A stretch of DNA of 64,000 bases from Corydoras sp. C115 (Eukaryota > Chordata > Actinopteri > Siluriformes > Callichthyidae): NCBI GenBank assembly GCA_019802505.1, contig JAFMOC010000002.1, forward strand, positions 2,535,001 to 2,599,000, in the 5' to 3' direction. Below, in pieces: positions 45,061-56,019 of this stretch (within the stretch, counting starts at the first letter, position 1; the number at the start of each line of letters is the position of its first letter). A model generated the notes under the pieces. The model worked only from the letters and a program-made list of their open reading frames with translations, did not search any database and was not told where the DNA came from. A program made the position numbers and the translations under genes.

Positions 45061-47039
45061 TGAAGAAACTCTAAAGTGGGACAGTGAATCAGATGTAAGG
45101 GGGGAAAATGTGCATTCACAAGCTTAAATAAGGTGAAAAAAAACCCTGCACTTGACACATTTTTTTCTTTTCTTTTTTTGTTCTTTATGTTTTTTTTTAT
45201 TTATTATTATTTTTTTTTTTATTTAATTTATCAAGCATCAAAAATGGTTCCACGTTTTTAGTTGATGTACTTTATCAACAGAAAGGGGAATCTATTTGCA
45301 GTTTGTAAAATTTTATTTAGTTACAATATATTTTTAGAAGCAGGATTATAGTGTATGTCCAATAAATTAAATAAAACAAACATTGATCTATTTTCTAAGA
45401 TTTGTAACATATACAAATATTTTTTTTTCTAGCAGAAAGAAAAAATTCACACTTATGTTTTATTCTTATATTTTTAAGAATGTCATTAATAATATGATTA
45501 GTGTAATTAATAATACTAATAATAACAGCCCATGTCTGCTTGGTTTTCTCTCAAGGAGGTAAAAAGTTGAGTCAGTGAAATTACACTGAAACCCTTGATC
45601 CACCAGGTTGCGTCTATAGGCTTGTAAGCATGTGCCTAAGCCCTCACTGTTCCAGACGCTTCAAATTTTGACTGATCCTGAGTTCTGATCGCCGACCTTT
45701 AAACAAAGATTTCATCTTTGCTGAGTTACTTATGTAAATGTATGACAGTAAAGTCATCTCAATTGTTTTTGAAACAATGAATTGTCAAAGCATGGTCAAA
45801 ATACACATCAAGTATTTTGGAAAATTTGGAAAATAGCTGGAGGTACAGTATAGATGTTTAGTTTAGGTTTATTCAGTTTGTTTTAACATTAATACACCAT
45901 CAGTGGCTATTTCCTGTCAAGAACGGTTACAAACAATACAATTATGAAGCACTTTTTATAATAAATTATTACTGATTTACCTTCAGTACTAAACTAAACT
46001 ACAAAGTAGTCACCTTCTGAAGACACATCTCCGACTTATTAATCTAAAAAGTGTTTGTAATAGGCCATTGTGGTACAGCTTGTTCAAAGCATTAAAAAGT
46101 GTATGAATACATCAGTGAAATTCAATCAGTGTTGTCTTTGTTTTTTTCGGGTTCAGTCAGACCTGAGTGATGAACTTCAACTCTCAACAAGAGCCATTTA
46201 GTTAGTTTAGATTTAGAATTGCAAGTCAGATGTTTAGTATTCTACATATTTGTTCTTAGCTCAGCGACATGCTGTTGAAAATCTTTTTTAAAACTTTGTA
46301 ATATGTACCTAATGTAACAAGCCAGATTACTACAGTTTCTACTGTTGCTGTAGTGTGTTTGTGTGTGTTTCGTCCTTGGATACTCTTTGGTTTAGTTTAT
46401 AATGATTCTGTTTCATAAAGTTTAATGGTGAAGGTTTTTATGAGGTCAGTCACCAAATTTTCCTCAACTATGTTTTACAAATGATACAATTGGGGGCAAC
46501 AAGTATCTTCAATTTACATCAACATGTGGGAGAAAAATGTAATGCCTGAAGAAAAAACACTCAGGCACAGGGAGTACATGCAGACCTCACATTGAAGTCC
46601 CAACCTGTTAACCCAGTCGAACCTCGGATCTTATTTTCAGTACTGAATTCATCACATTCTTGTCTCTGGTGTTCTCATTGCTCATACCAGCAAAATATAG
46701 TGGTGATGGAACTGAAATAATTTTGAACATTTTTCAACATTTGTAAAAGGCAATTAAAAAAAAATGTAAGCTTCTAAAGCTGTATAGAGGGTGCCAATCA
46801 CTGCCATCACTGTGAACTGTTACAATGTTTGGATTTTGTAATTTTGTAATGATATGGGTAATTTTTAATTCAACCTCTTTTATCTCTGGTTGAAATAGAG
46901 AGCAGGTTGATGTGGATGGAAAATGAAGTATACAAAGTTTTTAATGCTCCATATTGTTTTAAAACAGTTTGCATTTGCATGACTTTAACGTTTCATGTAA
47001 TATAATAAGCATAATAAAGTAGCTAACAAGTCTAAAAGG
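45061..47039. other. AT-rich unique DNA with one faint SINE remnant
   Basis: T-rich tracts at 45160-45225. At 46515-46620 the order 'cacagggagtacatgcagacc' then 'tgaagtcccaacctgttaac' suggests an antisense SINE remnant. Nothing else is recognised. Confidence 0.35.
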
Positions 47040-47240
47040 TGAAGCGGGATCGCATCGTCACTCTGTCTCTTTTGCCTCTGGGTTCACATGCTGCAATTAG
47101 CTTTTTTACACTTCTGGCCTGGCAGCTCTGGTGAATGAGGTTGTGAGGTGAGGGGGTCAAAGTGAATCTTCTCCTCTGCGCAAGATGATTATGTCTTAAC
47201 CTGCTGCTAGTCAAAGCCTCCTGCCTGTGGGCACAGAGTC
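47040..47240. other. Candidate conserved non-coding element
   Basis: Balanced block with 'catgctgcaattagcttttt' and CpG-bearing flanks, between AT-rich stretches. Composition only. Confidence 0.22.
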
Positions 47241-47989
47241 TGTAAGTGTGTGTGGTGTGTAAGTACTAGTGAGACACAGTGACAACTCCATGCACTTATG
47301 CTTGTCTTCAAGTGAGGGAGAACAAAAGGCTAGAGAAATAGACTACAAGGGCAAGTGCATGTTCCTCACTCATGTCAGGTAACGGTGCGCTGCAGGTAGA
47401 TTGCAGTTGCCAGATTTCAGCTGGCAAAACATCAGAAATGGCAGCAGATGCTTGGACAGTGTATTGTTGTTAATGACATTGTTATTTGATTTTATATGAC
47501 ACTATAGCTGCTTTTCCATATCTACTGTGCTGATTTATAGAAGGTAGTATAAAGGTGTAAGATCCTTTATAGACAACCTAGAAATGTTAACTTCCTTCCA
47601 GTTGATTTAAAGTATGCATCTGATGATTGCCCATAAACAAACAACAATTTTGATGATTGCCCATAAACAAACAACAAAACAACCAACATGAATTTGGTGA
47701 GAAAATATACCACCATACAAGAGATCATTTAAAATGTTGATGGCGTTTTAATTGGCATACTTATGTCAGTACAACTTACTTGTTCACTGTGTTCATATTT
47801 AAAATAAAAGTTTTTTGTTGTGGCCTCAGTGGTAGTGATATTGCATGTCTTAAGGACCAAATGTTCTTGCTCATTCATGCAGTTGTATAATAAGCCAAAC
47901 GTGTTGCAGCATTGACCATACAATCATGCTGATTCATGGAATGTTAACTTCAAGTCATTTTCAAATATTAATCATGTTGCCATACTCTT
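47241..47989. other. Unique DNA with a short tandem duplication
   Basis: The 27-base word starting tgatgattgcccataaacaa occurs at 47620 and again at 47652. Otherwise nothing. Confidence 0.4.
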
Positions 47990-48190
47990 ATGGCACGGTT
48001 TGTAGTTAGCATATTCACCTCTCAGTGCTGGGGATCCAAATTTGAATTTCAATCTGAGTTAAGTTTCCATGTTCTTCTTGTGTCCACATGGGTTTACTCT
48101 GCATTTTCTGGTTTCCTCCTACAGTCTAAAAACATGGATTTAATGTACGTTAGCTGCTCTGCCCAGTGAGTTATTCTCAGTTATGCCCAG
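47990..48190 (+). mobile_element. Old SINE, degenerate
   Basis: 'ctcttatggcacggtttgta', 'ttagcatattcacctctcag', 'aagtttccatgttcttcttg' and 'tctaaaaacatggatttaat' retain the order of the 5' half of the SINE family. The 3' part fades after about 48190. Confidence 0.75.
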
Positions 48191-48284
48191 TTATTCCCTG
48201 TATGAACATTTTACACAACAGGTAACAGAATAAGCGTTTGAACTAAAAACAATCTGTGCTTTTTAAACTTTTTCAGTTTATAGA

Positions 48285-48480
48285 TCATAGTGTTTAGCAT
48301 TCAAGACACAAAGCAAGATGGTCCTTGCTTTGAATACCAGAGGTCAAAGTCCCTTCTGTGTGGAGGTTGCAAGTTCTTCCCATGGCATTGGTTTTCTTCA
48401 AAAGTACCAGTTTTTGTCTGTCAGCCCTGCAACACACTGGCAACTTCTCCATGGTGCTTCCTTTGATCAGTATAAATGAG
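48285..48480 (+). mobile_element. Old tRNA-SINE-like remnant
   Basis: 'gtccttgctttgaataccag', 'tctgtgtggaggttgcaagt' and 'ttcttcccatggcattggtt' echo the fish SINE layout '...tgtgtggagtttgcatgttctccc'. Strongly degraded. Confidence 0.45.
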
Positions 48481-49843
48481 ATATTTTAGGTAAAGTGTCT
48501 GAATGCTGAAAATTGTGGTGAGGAAAAAAAGCATATTAGACCAGAACCTGTCAGAACATAAAGCTTTAATAGTTTTAATAGCATTTGGAAGCAATTTATT
48601 AAGAATTATATAAATATTTCATGACATATCAAGAAGGTAAACCTGGAGGCCAAATATTGTAGCTGTGCATAGTTATGCATAATAGTAAAATAAATATTAT
48701 AGCACAAATTCATAAGGTTTTTATGGTCCAATACCATATTTTGGTAATCCCAGACTTTATAAGAAGCAAGAATTATAAATGTGGCATGAATATATGCTAG
48801 AACTGTGACAAGTGAGTGTGACATCCATGTTTGGAAAAGAAAACGAGGGAATGTGTGATACCGAGTCGAAGTCTGTCCTCCGGCTTTGCGGCTGCTGGCT
48901 TTCATAGCATCTTACCATTTTAAACCTTATTTGGTTTGCAAAAGTGAAACTAAGCCCTCCAGTGGCCCTTTCCCTGCCCTTTGTATGGCACAAGTCAGAG
49001 ATAAATGGAGAGGAATAAGTTTTGTGCTGGTGGAGCTTTGGCACAGTCCAGGGTCAAAGAGTTAGATTCTCAAGGACATTCTGTGTCGCTGGGACCGTTT
49101 GCTCAGCTTCAAAGTAAAGTGAGCAAGCCCCTATAGTGGATATGCCCCTCAGGGAAGAGCTATGAAATGGACATTGGCCTCAACCCCTCCCTCACTCTGG
49201 ATGTCTGATAGGTCTGAGTGAAGAAAAAAGCTTTAAAACGAAACTTTTAAGCTTAAACCTTTATTTATGTATTGATTTATTTTGGTGCAGAACACCTCAT
49301 ATAAGGGGTTAGAGAGGGAGGTATAGATGTATATCACACAAATTGTTGTGGATATGTAAGAACTTGACCAAAATGTATTTTATTATTAAAAATCGTAATT
49401 TCACAGATTTACATGTTTCACATGGTTGCTGTGTTGAGAGTCCTGTTCCGGAATCAGCTTTAAACAATCCTCTAATTTTCAGAGGATTAATCTAAGTGAG
49501 TGATGACACAGTTGATATTATCCGTCACTCCAACAGCAAATTTGTGTTGGTCAATTCTCGAGGGAAACAATACTTTATAAAGTAGATACTCCATGCATTT
49601 GGTTACTAAAAGGAGGTGGTTTGTGCAATGTGTTGATGAAAATAGGATGTATTTAAGAGGTTTAAGAAGGGTGGAAGTGGAAAGTATGATCTAATTGGTG
49701 GATGTGTCGGGCATTGGATGCAAGTCTGTAGCACAAAATGTAAGTTGTAAATCCCTTTTTTGGGAACTTTACTTTTCTTAAATTACCTTTCTGATTTGAA
49801 CCTCTTTTCAATGTGCTAAATGTTTTGACCAAGAAAATAATCT
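48481..49843. other. Unique non-coding DNA
   Basis: 48840-49200 is more balanced in composition and may hold a conserved element. No gene is recognised. Confidence 0.35.
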
Positions 49844-50131
49844 TTAATATTAACATTCATTCATTCATTATCTTCCGCTTTATCCTATATTAGGGTCGCG
49901 GGGAGGTTCCCCATGAACGTTTTGGGCGCTGGGCACATACACCCAGGACAGGGCGCCAATCTATCGCTGGGCACACACGGACACACGGACACACACACAC
50001 GGACACGCACACAAACACACTCTACATGGGGCAATTTGGAGAACTCAATTGATTTGATCCATGTACGAACCGGGAATCCCTAGCGCTGAGAGGTGAACGT
50101 GCTAACCACTAAGCCACCTTAATATTAACAT
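49844..50131 (-). mobile_element. tRNA-derived SINE with 13-bp target duplication
   Basis: Minus-strand copy flanked by the perfect duplication ttaatattaacat at 49844-49856 and 50119-50131. It has internal deletions: the 'catccaggggagaac' block is missing, and the segment between 'ttgatttgatccatgt' and 'acgaaccgggaatccc' is lost. The head with A-box is intact. Confidence 0.93.
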
Positions 50132-50880
50132 GACTAATATATTTATTCTCAGGTTAATGTAGAGGTTTTTTTTTTAGATATTTTATACTGGATGAACCTA
50201 TGTCTGTACAGTAGACAGTATAAACACCATCCGTATATAGTCAAAAGTTTGCTAAATATTTAAAATCTTGTTAAAGTGAATTCAAGAGACACTATATGTC
50301 AATTTTGTGTACATAGGCCTCAATGCTAAATGAGAAAAATGTCACCTAAGATTGCTGAGTGAAATGAATCGCATAAAGACACAGTAGTCTGCAGTGTTAG
50401 CGAGCCAGAATAAATATGCTGATCTCTATTTAAACAGTACACCATTGATTGCCTTTATGGCCAAGGTTGTCTCAGTCTCAGCGGAACTGGATTAGTGGAG
50501 ATTGGTGTACTGTGTCCAGATTACTGTATTCACAGACCACACAGAACAAACTCAGCCAGCAACTTAACAGCAACATTAATAAATGCTACTGCAATGTAAT
50601 TTCTTGGGCAAACCTCCCCTTTGATATTTAGTATGGCATCATTGCTTACTCTTTGAGCAGTTCTAAATAACAGAAAGAGCTGATGTAGATATATCTAGCA
50701 GCAAGACCAGCTCAGCACACAAGTTCAAAGCTTATGACCTCATAGTTTTCAGACACTAAATGCTTTCTGAAGCATCTTGCACTGGGAAGCAAATAATTAT
50801 AATCTTTGACTTAAGAGTTGGCTTTAGAGTAAATTTAGAGTACAAAGGTTATTTGTATAGAATTAAAAATATTTACACTT
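50132..50880. other. Unique non-coding DNA
   Basis: Nothing recognised. Confidence 0.45.
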
Positions 50881-50965
50881 ACGACTTACAAATGTTAAAA
50901 AACATTTGTAAGTCGCTTTGGATAAAAGCGTCTGCTAAATGACTAAATGTAAATGTAAATGTAAA
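50881..50965 (+). mobile_element. L2/UnaL2-type 3' end with fold-back hairpin
   Basis: 50908-50965 reads 'cgctttggataaaagcg', a 6-bp stem with a GGATA loop, then 'tctgctaaatgactaaatg' and three ATGTAA units. This is a textbook match to the UnaL2-type LINE 3' end. Directly upstream, 50882-50896 is the exact reverse complement of 50901-50915 with an AAAA centre. Confidence 0.8.
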
Positions 50966-51219
50966 AATATAAAACATGTTTGCATCCAAATTAACATGTC
51001 CTTTTTTCTTCTGTAGCATTAATAATTGTGTGGATGTTCAGAATCTGTAAAATACTCATCCATACACTGCTTATTGTAACCGACCAGACAATGCAACTGG
51101 GATACTGTTAAAACTTGATGCTTGTTCTGTTCTGAGTAGAGACAAAAACATACAGGCCTCATTAATTATGGAAAGACAGCAAATGTAATAAAGTCTCTCC
51201 ATGTAATTTTTCTTCTTAG
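50966..51219. other. AT-rich unique DNA
   Basis: Nothing recognised. Confidence 0.45.
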
Positions 51220-51720
51220 CCCTGGAGCGTTATTTACTCGCTCCCTTCCCACATGTACACGCTTATTTATTCATCCTCCATTGACTCTCTGGTAGAGACA
51301 AGAGGTGCTGGATTCCAAATAGTGGGTGATATGCAAAAACGATTCAGTGGAGAACTTTGGGTCAGCGGCGCACTCCTGAGTGCATGTGTTTGCTTTTGCG
51401 TGTGTGGCAGAGGCAGTAGAGCGGAGAGGGCAGCTTCATTCCTTCACCCCATTTTGGCCCATTTCATTGTGCATTGCGCTCCTTTTCTGTCTTTCTACAT
51501 TGTAATTATTTTTCAGCCCAAAGGCTGCTGCGGGCGACTGCAACCTCTCGCGTTTGGGACCACTGCAATAGGTGTACACTGCATTATTTATTCGCAGGCG
51601 GTTGGGGATGGACGGATTCTCTATGTATGCCGAGACCGCAGGTACATTTTGTGTCACCTCATGCCATGTGTCTTCTGTGTGAGGGGCTCTGAGGGGAAGC
51701 TGACAAGCTGAGTGGCTGAT
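51220..51720. other. Balanced block with long open frame, candidate exon or non-coding element
   Basis: A plus-strand frame stays open for 152 codons (51253-51711) across CpG-bearing sequence, but its product has no domain, and a minus-strand frame of 123 codons overlaps it. The block also holds a good acceptor and donor pair, listed separately. Confidence 0.25.
51517..51641 (+). other. Possible exon between strong splice-site matches
   Basis: A pyrimidine-rich tract ending in tttcag (51511-51516) and a donor GCAG|gtacat (51642) bound 125 bases that are open in one frame (encoding, for example, PKGCCGRLQPLAFG near the start). The length is not a multiple of three. The product is not recognised. 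It could equally be an untranslated exon, a cryptic pair or chance. Confidence 0.15.
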
Positions 51721-52251
51721 AGAAAACAAGTAAACAATGGTGTAAATCTTTACCGCCGGTGTTTCAGTAAAGTGGAAAGTAGATTCCAGATCAAAATAAA
51801 AGATCAACCTTGACCCTTGTGAATTCCTCAGTAATCTGTCTACTGTACACCAGTGCCAACATTTGTCAGGAGCATGACATCATGTATTATGTGTTGGATA
51901 TTCTTATTCTCAACAGGACGTTTACATAGAACACTTGGGGGGTGTTTTAATAAGAAAATGTGTCTCTTTAAAAGACAATAAATGCTGTTATTGTCATTAT
52001 ACATTTAAACCAAGTTCTAAATTCTTAACTTTACATTTCCAGTTCACATTTACAGAGTAAGTCAGGATACAGCATTTCTGGTGTCAACAGATATTTAGGA
52101 CTTGTTAAGTCATGGACTATGACATCTTTAATGTTTCTTTCTTATTTGCACATATTACTGTTCTGAATTAAATAAAAATGATAACACTGTACAGTGCAGT
52201 AACATACATTACCATGTGTACACCACACTGGCAAAATACGTAGAAATCTTA
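51721..52251. other. AT-rich unique DNA
   Basis: Nothing recognised. Confidence 0.45.
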
Positions 52252-53250
52252 AGATCATCAATGACATTCAAAACCACCTTGTTTCTGCCTTTATTGTCCA
52301 TTTTATCAGCTTAATAAATATGGACTTTGGGATTCTAAGTGTAGTTTGTGACTTGTGGATAGCATATTGTGCATTGTGCTGGGGGTTAGTCCCTGACCCA
52401 TCAAAAGCATGGGCTCCACTGGACCCCTGAAGGTGAGCTGTGGTATCTGGCAAGATGTTGGCATCTGAAGGTAAACCCTCTATGGATCGAACTTGTTTGT
52501 CCAGGACGTCAACAGTTGTTGCTCTATTGGAGAGTTAACAGTTAAAACTCACTGTTGTGATCCACTAACCACTTTTGCTTTGTGGCAGGGAGCAGTATCC
52601 TGCAAAATTGTCACAGCAATCAAGGAATACAGTTTCCATTATAGGGTTGACATGGTCTTTAACAATAGTGATCAGTGTCAAAGTAACTCACATGGATGGA
52701 AGTACTCAAAGTTTCCCAGCAGATATTTGTCCATTGCATTACTCTGCCTCTGCAAGCCTGAATTATTCCCATCATGCATGTGTTCTTTGGATAATCAATA
52801 CACACATACCAAGCCATCCACTTGATATAAAAGAAAATGTAATTTATTAGATCAGACCACCTTTTTTATTGTGCTGTGATTCAGTTCCGATGATCATTGT
52901 TCTTTCGGCAGTATACGGGTTCAGCATGAGTACCCTGACTGGTGTGCAGCTATACAGCCTTGCTGTTCCTTTCTTGGACCCCTTTTGATAGATGCTGACC
53001 ATTTTCAACCAGGACATCCCATAAGAACTGCAGTTTTGTAGCTGCTGTGAACCAGTCATTTAGACATCACAATTCAACCCTGGTCAAATGGACTTACACC
53101 TTACACTTGTCAATTTTTCCTGCTACTAACATATTAGATAATAAAATGTTCACATGCTTCCTAATATATCCTACTAACAAGTGCAATTATGAAGAGATAA
53201 GCAGTGATATTTTCTATTTACCCCCTGTCGGTGGTCATCAGTGAGTGTAC
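52252..53250 (-). mobile_element. Old Tc1-like transposon, decayed
   Basis: The left end carries 'acattcaaaaccaccttgtt', then 'tgtccattttatcagct'. The right end carries 'gaagagataagcagtgatat' and 'cctgtcggtggtcatcagtg'. Both resemble the termini of a widespread fish Tc1-like family. The interior follows that family's transposase in antisense with many substitutions and a shortened centre. The two ends are not similar to each other over a long stretch, so the TIRs are short or decayed. Confidence 0.75.
52400..53113 (-). pseudogene. Tc1-like transposase pseudogene
   Basis: Read on the minus strand, the region beginning near 53113 lacks the ATG. It passes through a segment encoding 'QDTAPCHKA' (about 52590-52616), which is the catalytic-Asp block of Tc1 enzymes (QQDNAPCHK type), and then a short 'PIEQ'-like remnant with the catalytic Glu region near 52520. 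Stops and frame changes break it throughout, and several hundred bases of the core are missing. No activity is expected. Confidence 0.7.
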
Positions 53251-53375
53251 CACAGCATCATACACTAACACACCACTACATCACTGTCACGGCACCTAAA
53301 TATAACCTGCTTACAAAGTGTGGAGAGTGATAGATGGACAACTGCCAGCAATCGTAGAACAAGAAAATGTATCTA
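53251..53375. mobile_element. MITE fragment next to Tc1 remnant
   Basis: 'tacactaacacaccactacat' and 'cactgtcacggcacctaaat' match the MITE core seen at 42765 and 18990. It directly follows the Tc1-like right end. Confidence 0.45.
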
Positions 53376-53412
53376 AATCAATTAAGTAAGTAAGTGAGGT
53401 AAAAATTTAATA

Positions 53413-54235
53413 CCGTATTTTCCGGACTATAAGGCGCACCTAAAAGCCTAAAATTTTCCCAGAAATCGGATGCGCCTTATACGTGTACGGAGTTCCAAAA
53501 TCTATAAAAGTATTGCGACCGGGTGGTTTTTTTCCACACATCACCGTCACTGCTGAAAAAGCCGAGTGAAGAAAATTAATTCGGAGCTTGCCGTCATTAC
53601 GGGAGGATTAAATAAAGAACCCTGACCGCTGGACATTGGCGTAAACAGGGCGTTTAAAGTAAAGTTGCGAGCGGTTTGGGAGCAACGGATGATAGACGGC
53701 GAACACACGTTTACTAAAACTCGGGAGGTGGCGGCAGGCGAGTTACGCCACCGTCTGTGAACGGATTGTGGATGCCTGGGCTAAGGTTTCTGCTGAAACC
53801 GTTGTCCGAGCTTTCACGAAAGCCGACATCATTGCTGAACGGCCGCCTGGTGACGAGACGGACTCAGACATTGATGAGAGGGAACACCGGAGTGCTCGAT
53901 AGTGAAACAGCTTTTTAATTCAGACACAGAAGATGAGGACTTTGATGGATTTGAGGGAGACGAGTGATTAAAAATAATGTGCGTTTTGTCAAGTAGTAGA
54001 ATAAACTTCAATTACAAATCACTGTTTTGCATCCTTTACTTTTCTTGTAGATCGTATGTTTTAGCAAGTGCCTTATAATACGGTGCCGTACAGAATAAGT
54101 ACCGTACAGAAATAGAGTCCGTAATTGAGAGTGCGCCTTATAGTACGGTGCGCCTTATACGTGTGTCAAATACAGAAATAGACCCCGTAATTCAGACTGC
54201 GCCTTATAATACGCCTTATGGTCAGGAAAATACGG
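53413..54235 (+). mobile_element. Pogo/Tigger-like deletion derivative
   Basis: The ends are ccgtattttccggactataag (left) and, in reverse complement, ccgtattttcctgaccataag (right), flanked on both sides by TA (53411-53412, 54236-54237), the pogo and Tc1/mariner target. The interior contains only the 3' end of a pogo-type transposase. The right subterminal region (54060-54215) carries 'gtgccttataatacggtgc' and 'gcgccttata' words several times, which suggests internal duplication of the TIR-proximal sequence. Confidence 0.9.
53583..53967 (+). pseudogene. Pogo-like transposase C-terminal pseudogene
   Basis: Broken frames encode pieces typical of the C-terminal end of pogo/Tigger DDE transposases in fish: PLDIGVNRAFKVK near 53628-53667, EHTFTKT near 53709, IVDAWAKVSAETVVRAF near 53765-53815, then an acidic DETDSDIDERE, and finally LFNSDTEDEDFDGF near 53908-53950. 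An in-frame stop lies near 53625, and frameshifts lie between the EHTFTKT and IVDAW segments and near 53900. The catalytic core and CENP-B-type DNA-binding domain are absent. Confidence 0.85.
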
Positions 54236-54237
54236 TA

Positions 54238-54889
54238 GGTTTGACAATTAGTCATTTTACAGATGCTTTTGGCTGTAAGTATAGGTAGAAGGCAGAAGAT
54301 TCAGAGAGAGGCATGTAGTGAAATAACATGGGCTTGATTGGTTGATTGAACACAAAATTGTGGCGACATGATTTTGCGAAGATGGGAGACCACTGCAGTA
54401 ATCAAGCCAGGAGAGGATGAGAGTTTGGACTAATAATTAAGTAAGAAGTCAGTAAGAGGACGGTCTAGGCTTCTCACTGTTATAGTTAATAAGTCTGTGG
54501 GAATGGACTGTTTAGAGAGTTTAAGCTACATGTCAACTATATAACCACATTTTTAAGGGTTTATTGTCATTGCATGATGTTGAACATCCAATATCAATTT
54601 TAAGATGTTACACTAACAGTCTTCTGTTTATGTGAAAGAGGACTTGTAGATCCAGTAATAATGCTGGACTGAAACTCCTAACTTGAAATTGATTGTTTAA
54701 TTGAGAGATGTGACCCCAAGGCCCCACCATGAATTAAAATTCCATGGCTGTGTTTTTATTTTCTTAAATGCTAGAGGCATACTGCTAGAATACTCCAAAG
54801 TGAAAGACTCCTTTGGTAATGGTGAAAGGCTGCAAAACTGAAACCAGCATATTTCCCAGACTTACTACCCCCTTTAACTCTAGAGATGC
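54238..54889. other. Unique DNA
   Basis: 54248-54290 (gtcattttacagatgctttt) may be a decayed antisense L2-type tail. Nothing else recognised. Confidence 0.35.
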
Positions 54890-55200
54890 ATAAGGCTAGT
54901 GTCACTTCCCAGAATGACTCCAGTGGACCACAGAGGCAGTGAGTGAAAGAGAACGAGAGCGTGAGGCAGAGAAAGAGAGAGTGCACACTGCCCCGGCATT
55001 CGGGCCCTAATAGGAGCTGACACCGTTGAAGCCACTCGGATGGACAGAGAGAACGGGCAGCATATTGCGGGCGGCAGCCTCCAATTATTTTTCTGGCTCA
55101 TAAGTGCAGCTTGTTTAACGGCGGCCCGCATGGCTGACAGGAGCCTGATCTGGCAGCAGGCTGTCACACAACCCCGGCCATGAGTCCTCCCCAGGGCAAA
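54890..55200. other. GC-rich CpG-bearing block, candidate non-coding element
   Basis: 'gcatattgcgggcggcagcc', 'tccaattatttttctggctc' and 'gtttaacggcggcccgcatg' give high CpG content with embedded ATTA sequence. The block lies next to the (CA)n/(TG)n pair. Regulatory status is inference. Confidence 0.27.
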
Positions 55201-55222
55201 CGCAGCCAACTCCACTCTGTTC

Positions 55223-55224
<2 letters not shown>

Positions 55225-55274
<50 letters not shown>
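55225..55274. repeat. (CA)n microsatellite
   Basis: About 24 CA units. The partner (TG)n begins 29 bases later. Confidence 0.97.
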
Positions 55275-55276
<2 letters not shown>

Positions 55277-55298
55277 GGATTGTCTACAAGTGTATTTG

Positions 55299-55303
<5 letters not shown>

Positions 55304-55374
<71 letters not shown>
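55304..55374. repeat. (TG)n microsatellite
   Basis: About 35 TG units, ending in tgcatgcgcgtg. It is complementary to the preceding (CA)n in inverted order. Confidence 0.97.
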
Positions 55375-55375
<1 letters not shown>

Positions 55376-56019
55376 ATGCGCGTGTCCATTTGTGCTGCCA
55401 TCTGTACTCATGTGTGAGAACGGACACGTGGATGAGTATCTGGCAGGATGTTTGCCCTGGCATGGCTGACTCAGTGCACTGCTTAGCGAGCTGCTTAGAA
55501 ACATCCCTGATCCTCTTTAAGAGGCTGGCACAGTGAGTGGGTGATGCCGAGACTCACTCAGCCACGCAATTCAGCAACGGTGTTCACAGTCTATGCTCAG
55601 CTGGAGAAACCACAGTTTGCACCTCTTTTGGATGATTTTTTACACCTAATAAAATATGAATAATGTAGTCAGATAAATAAAGTGCATTCACTTGCTTGCT
55701 ATCACTAAAAAAGGATAGATGTCTGTAGCCCTATAAACTTTTCAGAGTAAAGAACAATTGTCACTGGTTGATAGGATTAAACATTGATAGGATAAAACCA
55801 AATCAATCAGTACAGGTATGTGGTGTGCATGGGTGAGAGCACATCACTAGTAAAAACTGGTCTCTGACATGAGTTAGCAGATGTGTCACTGACAGTGGAT
55901 TTTTGTACTAAAACATTATATTGTAAATACTTTTTTTTTCAAGCCAACTGAGATTAGCTGTTATTAACTGTCTAATTCATAGTCCATGACAAACAATAAA
56001 TTATTAAAAATAAGATAAT
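55375..56019. other. Unique non-coding DNA
   Basis: 55430-55620 is balanced in composition. No gene recognised. Confidence 0.4.

Noticed and set aside
54880..55536. Frames of 118-173 codons with long Cys-Val or Thr-His runs
   Set aside because: They are produced by (CA)n and (TG)n translation on either strand and have no domain outside the repeat.
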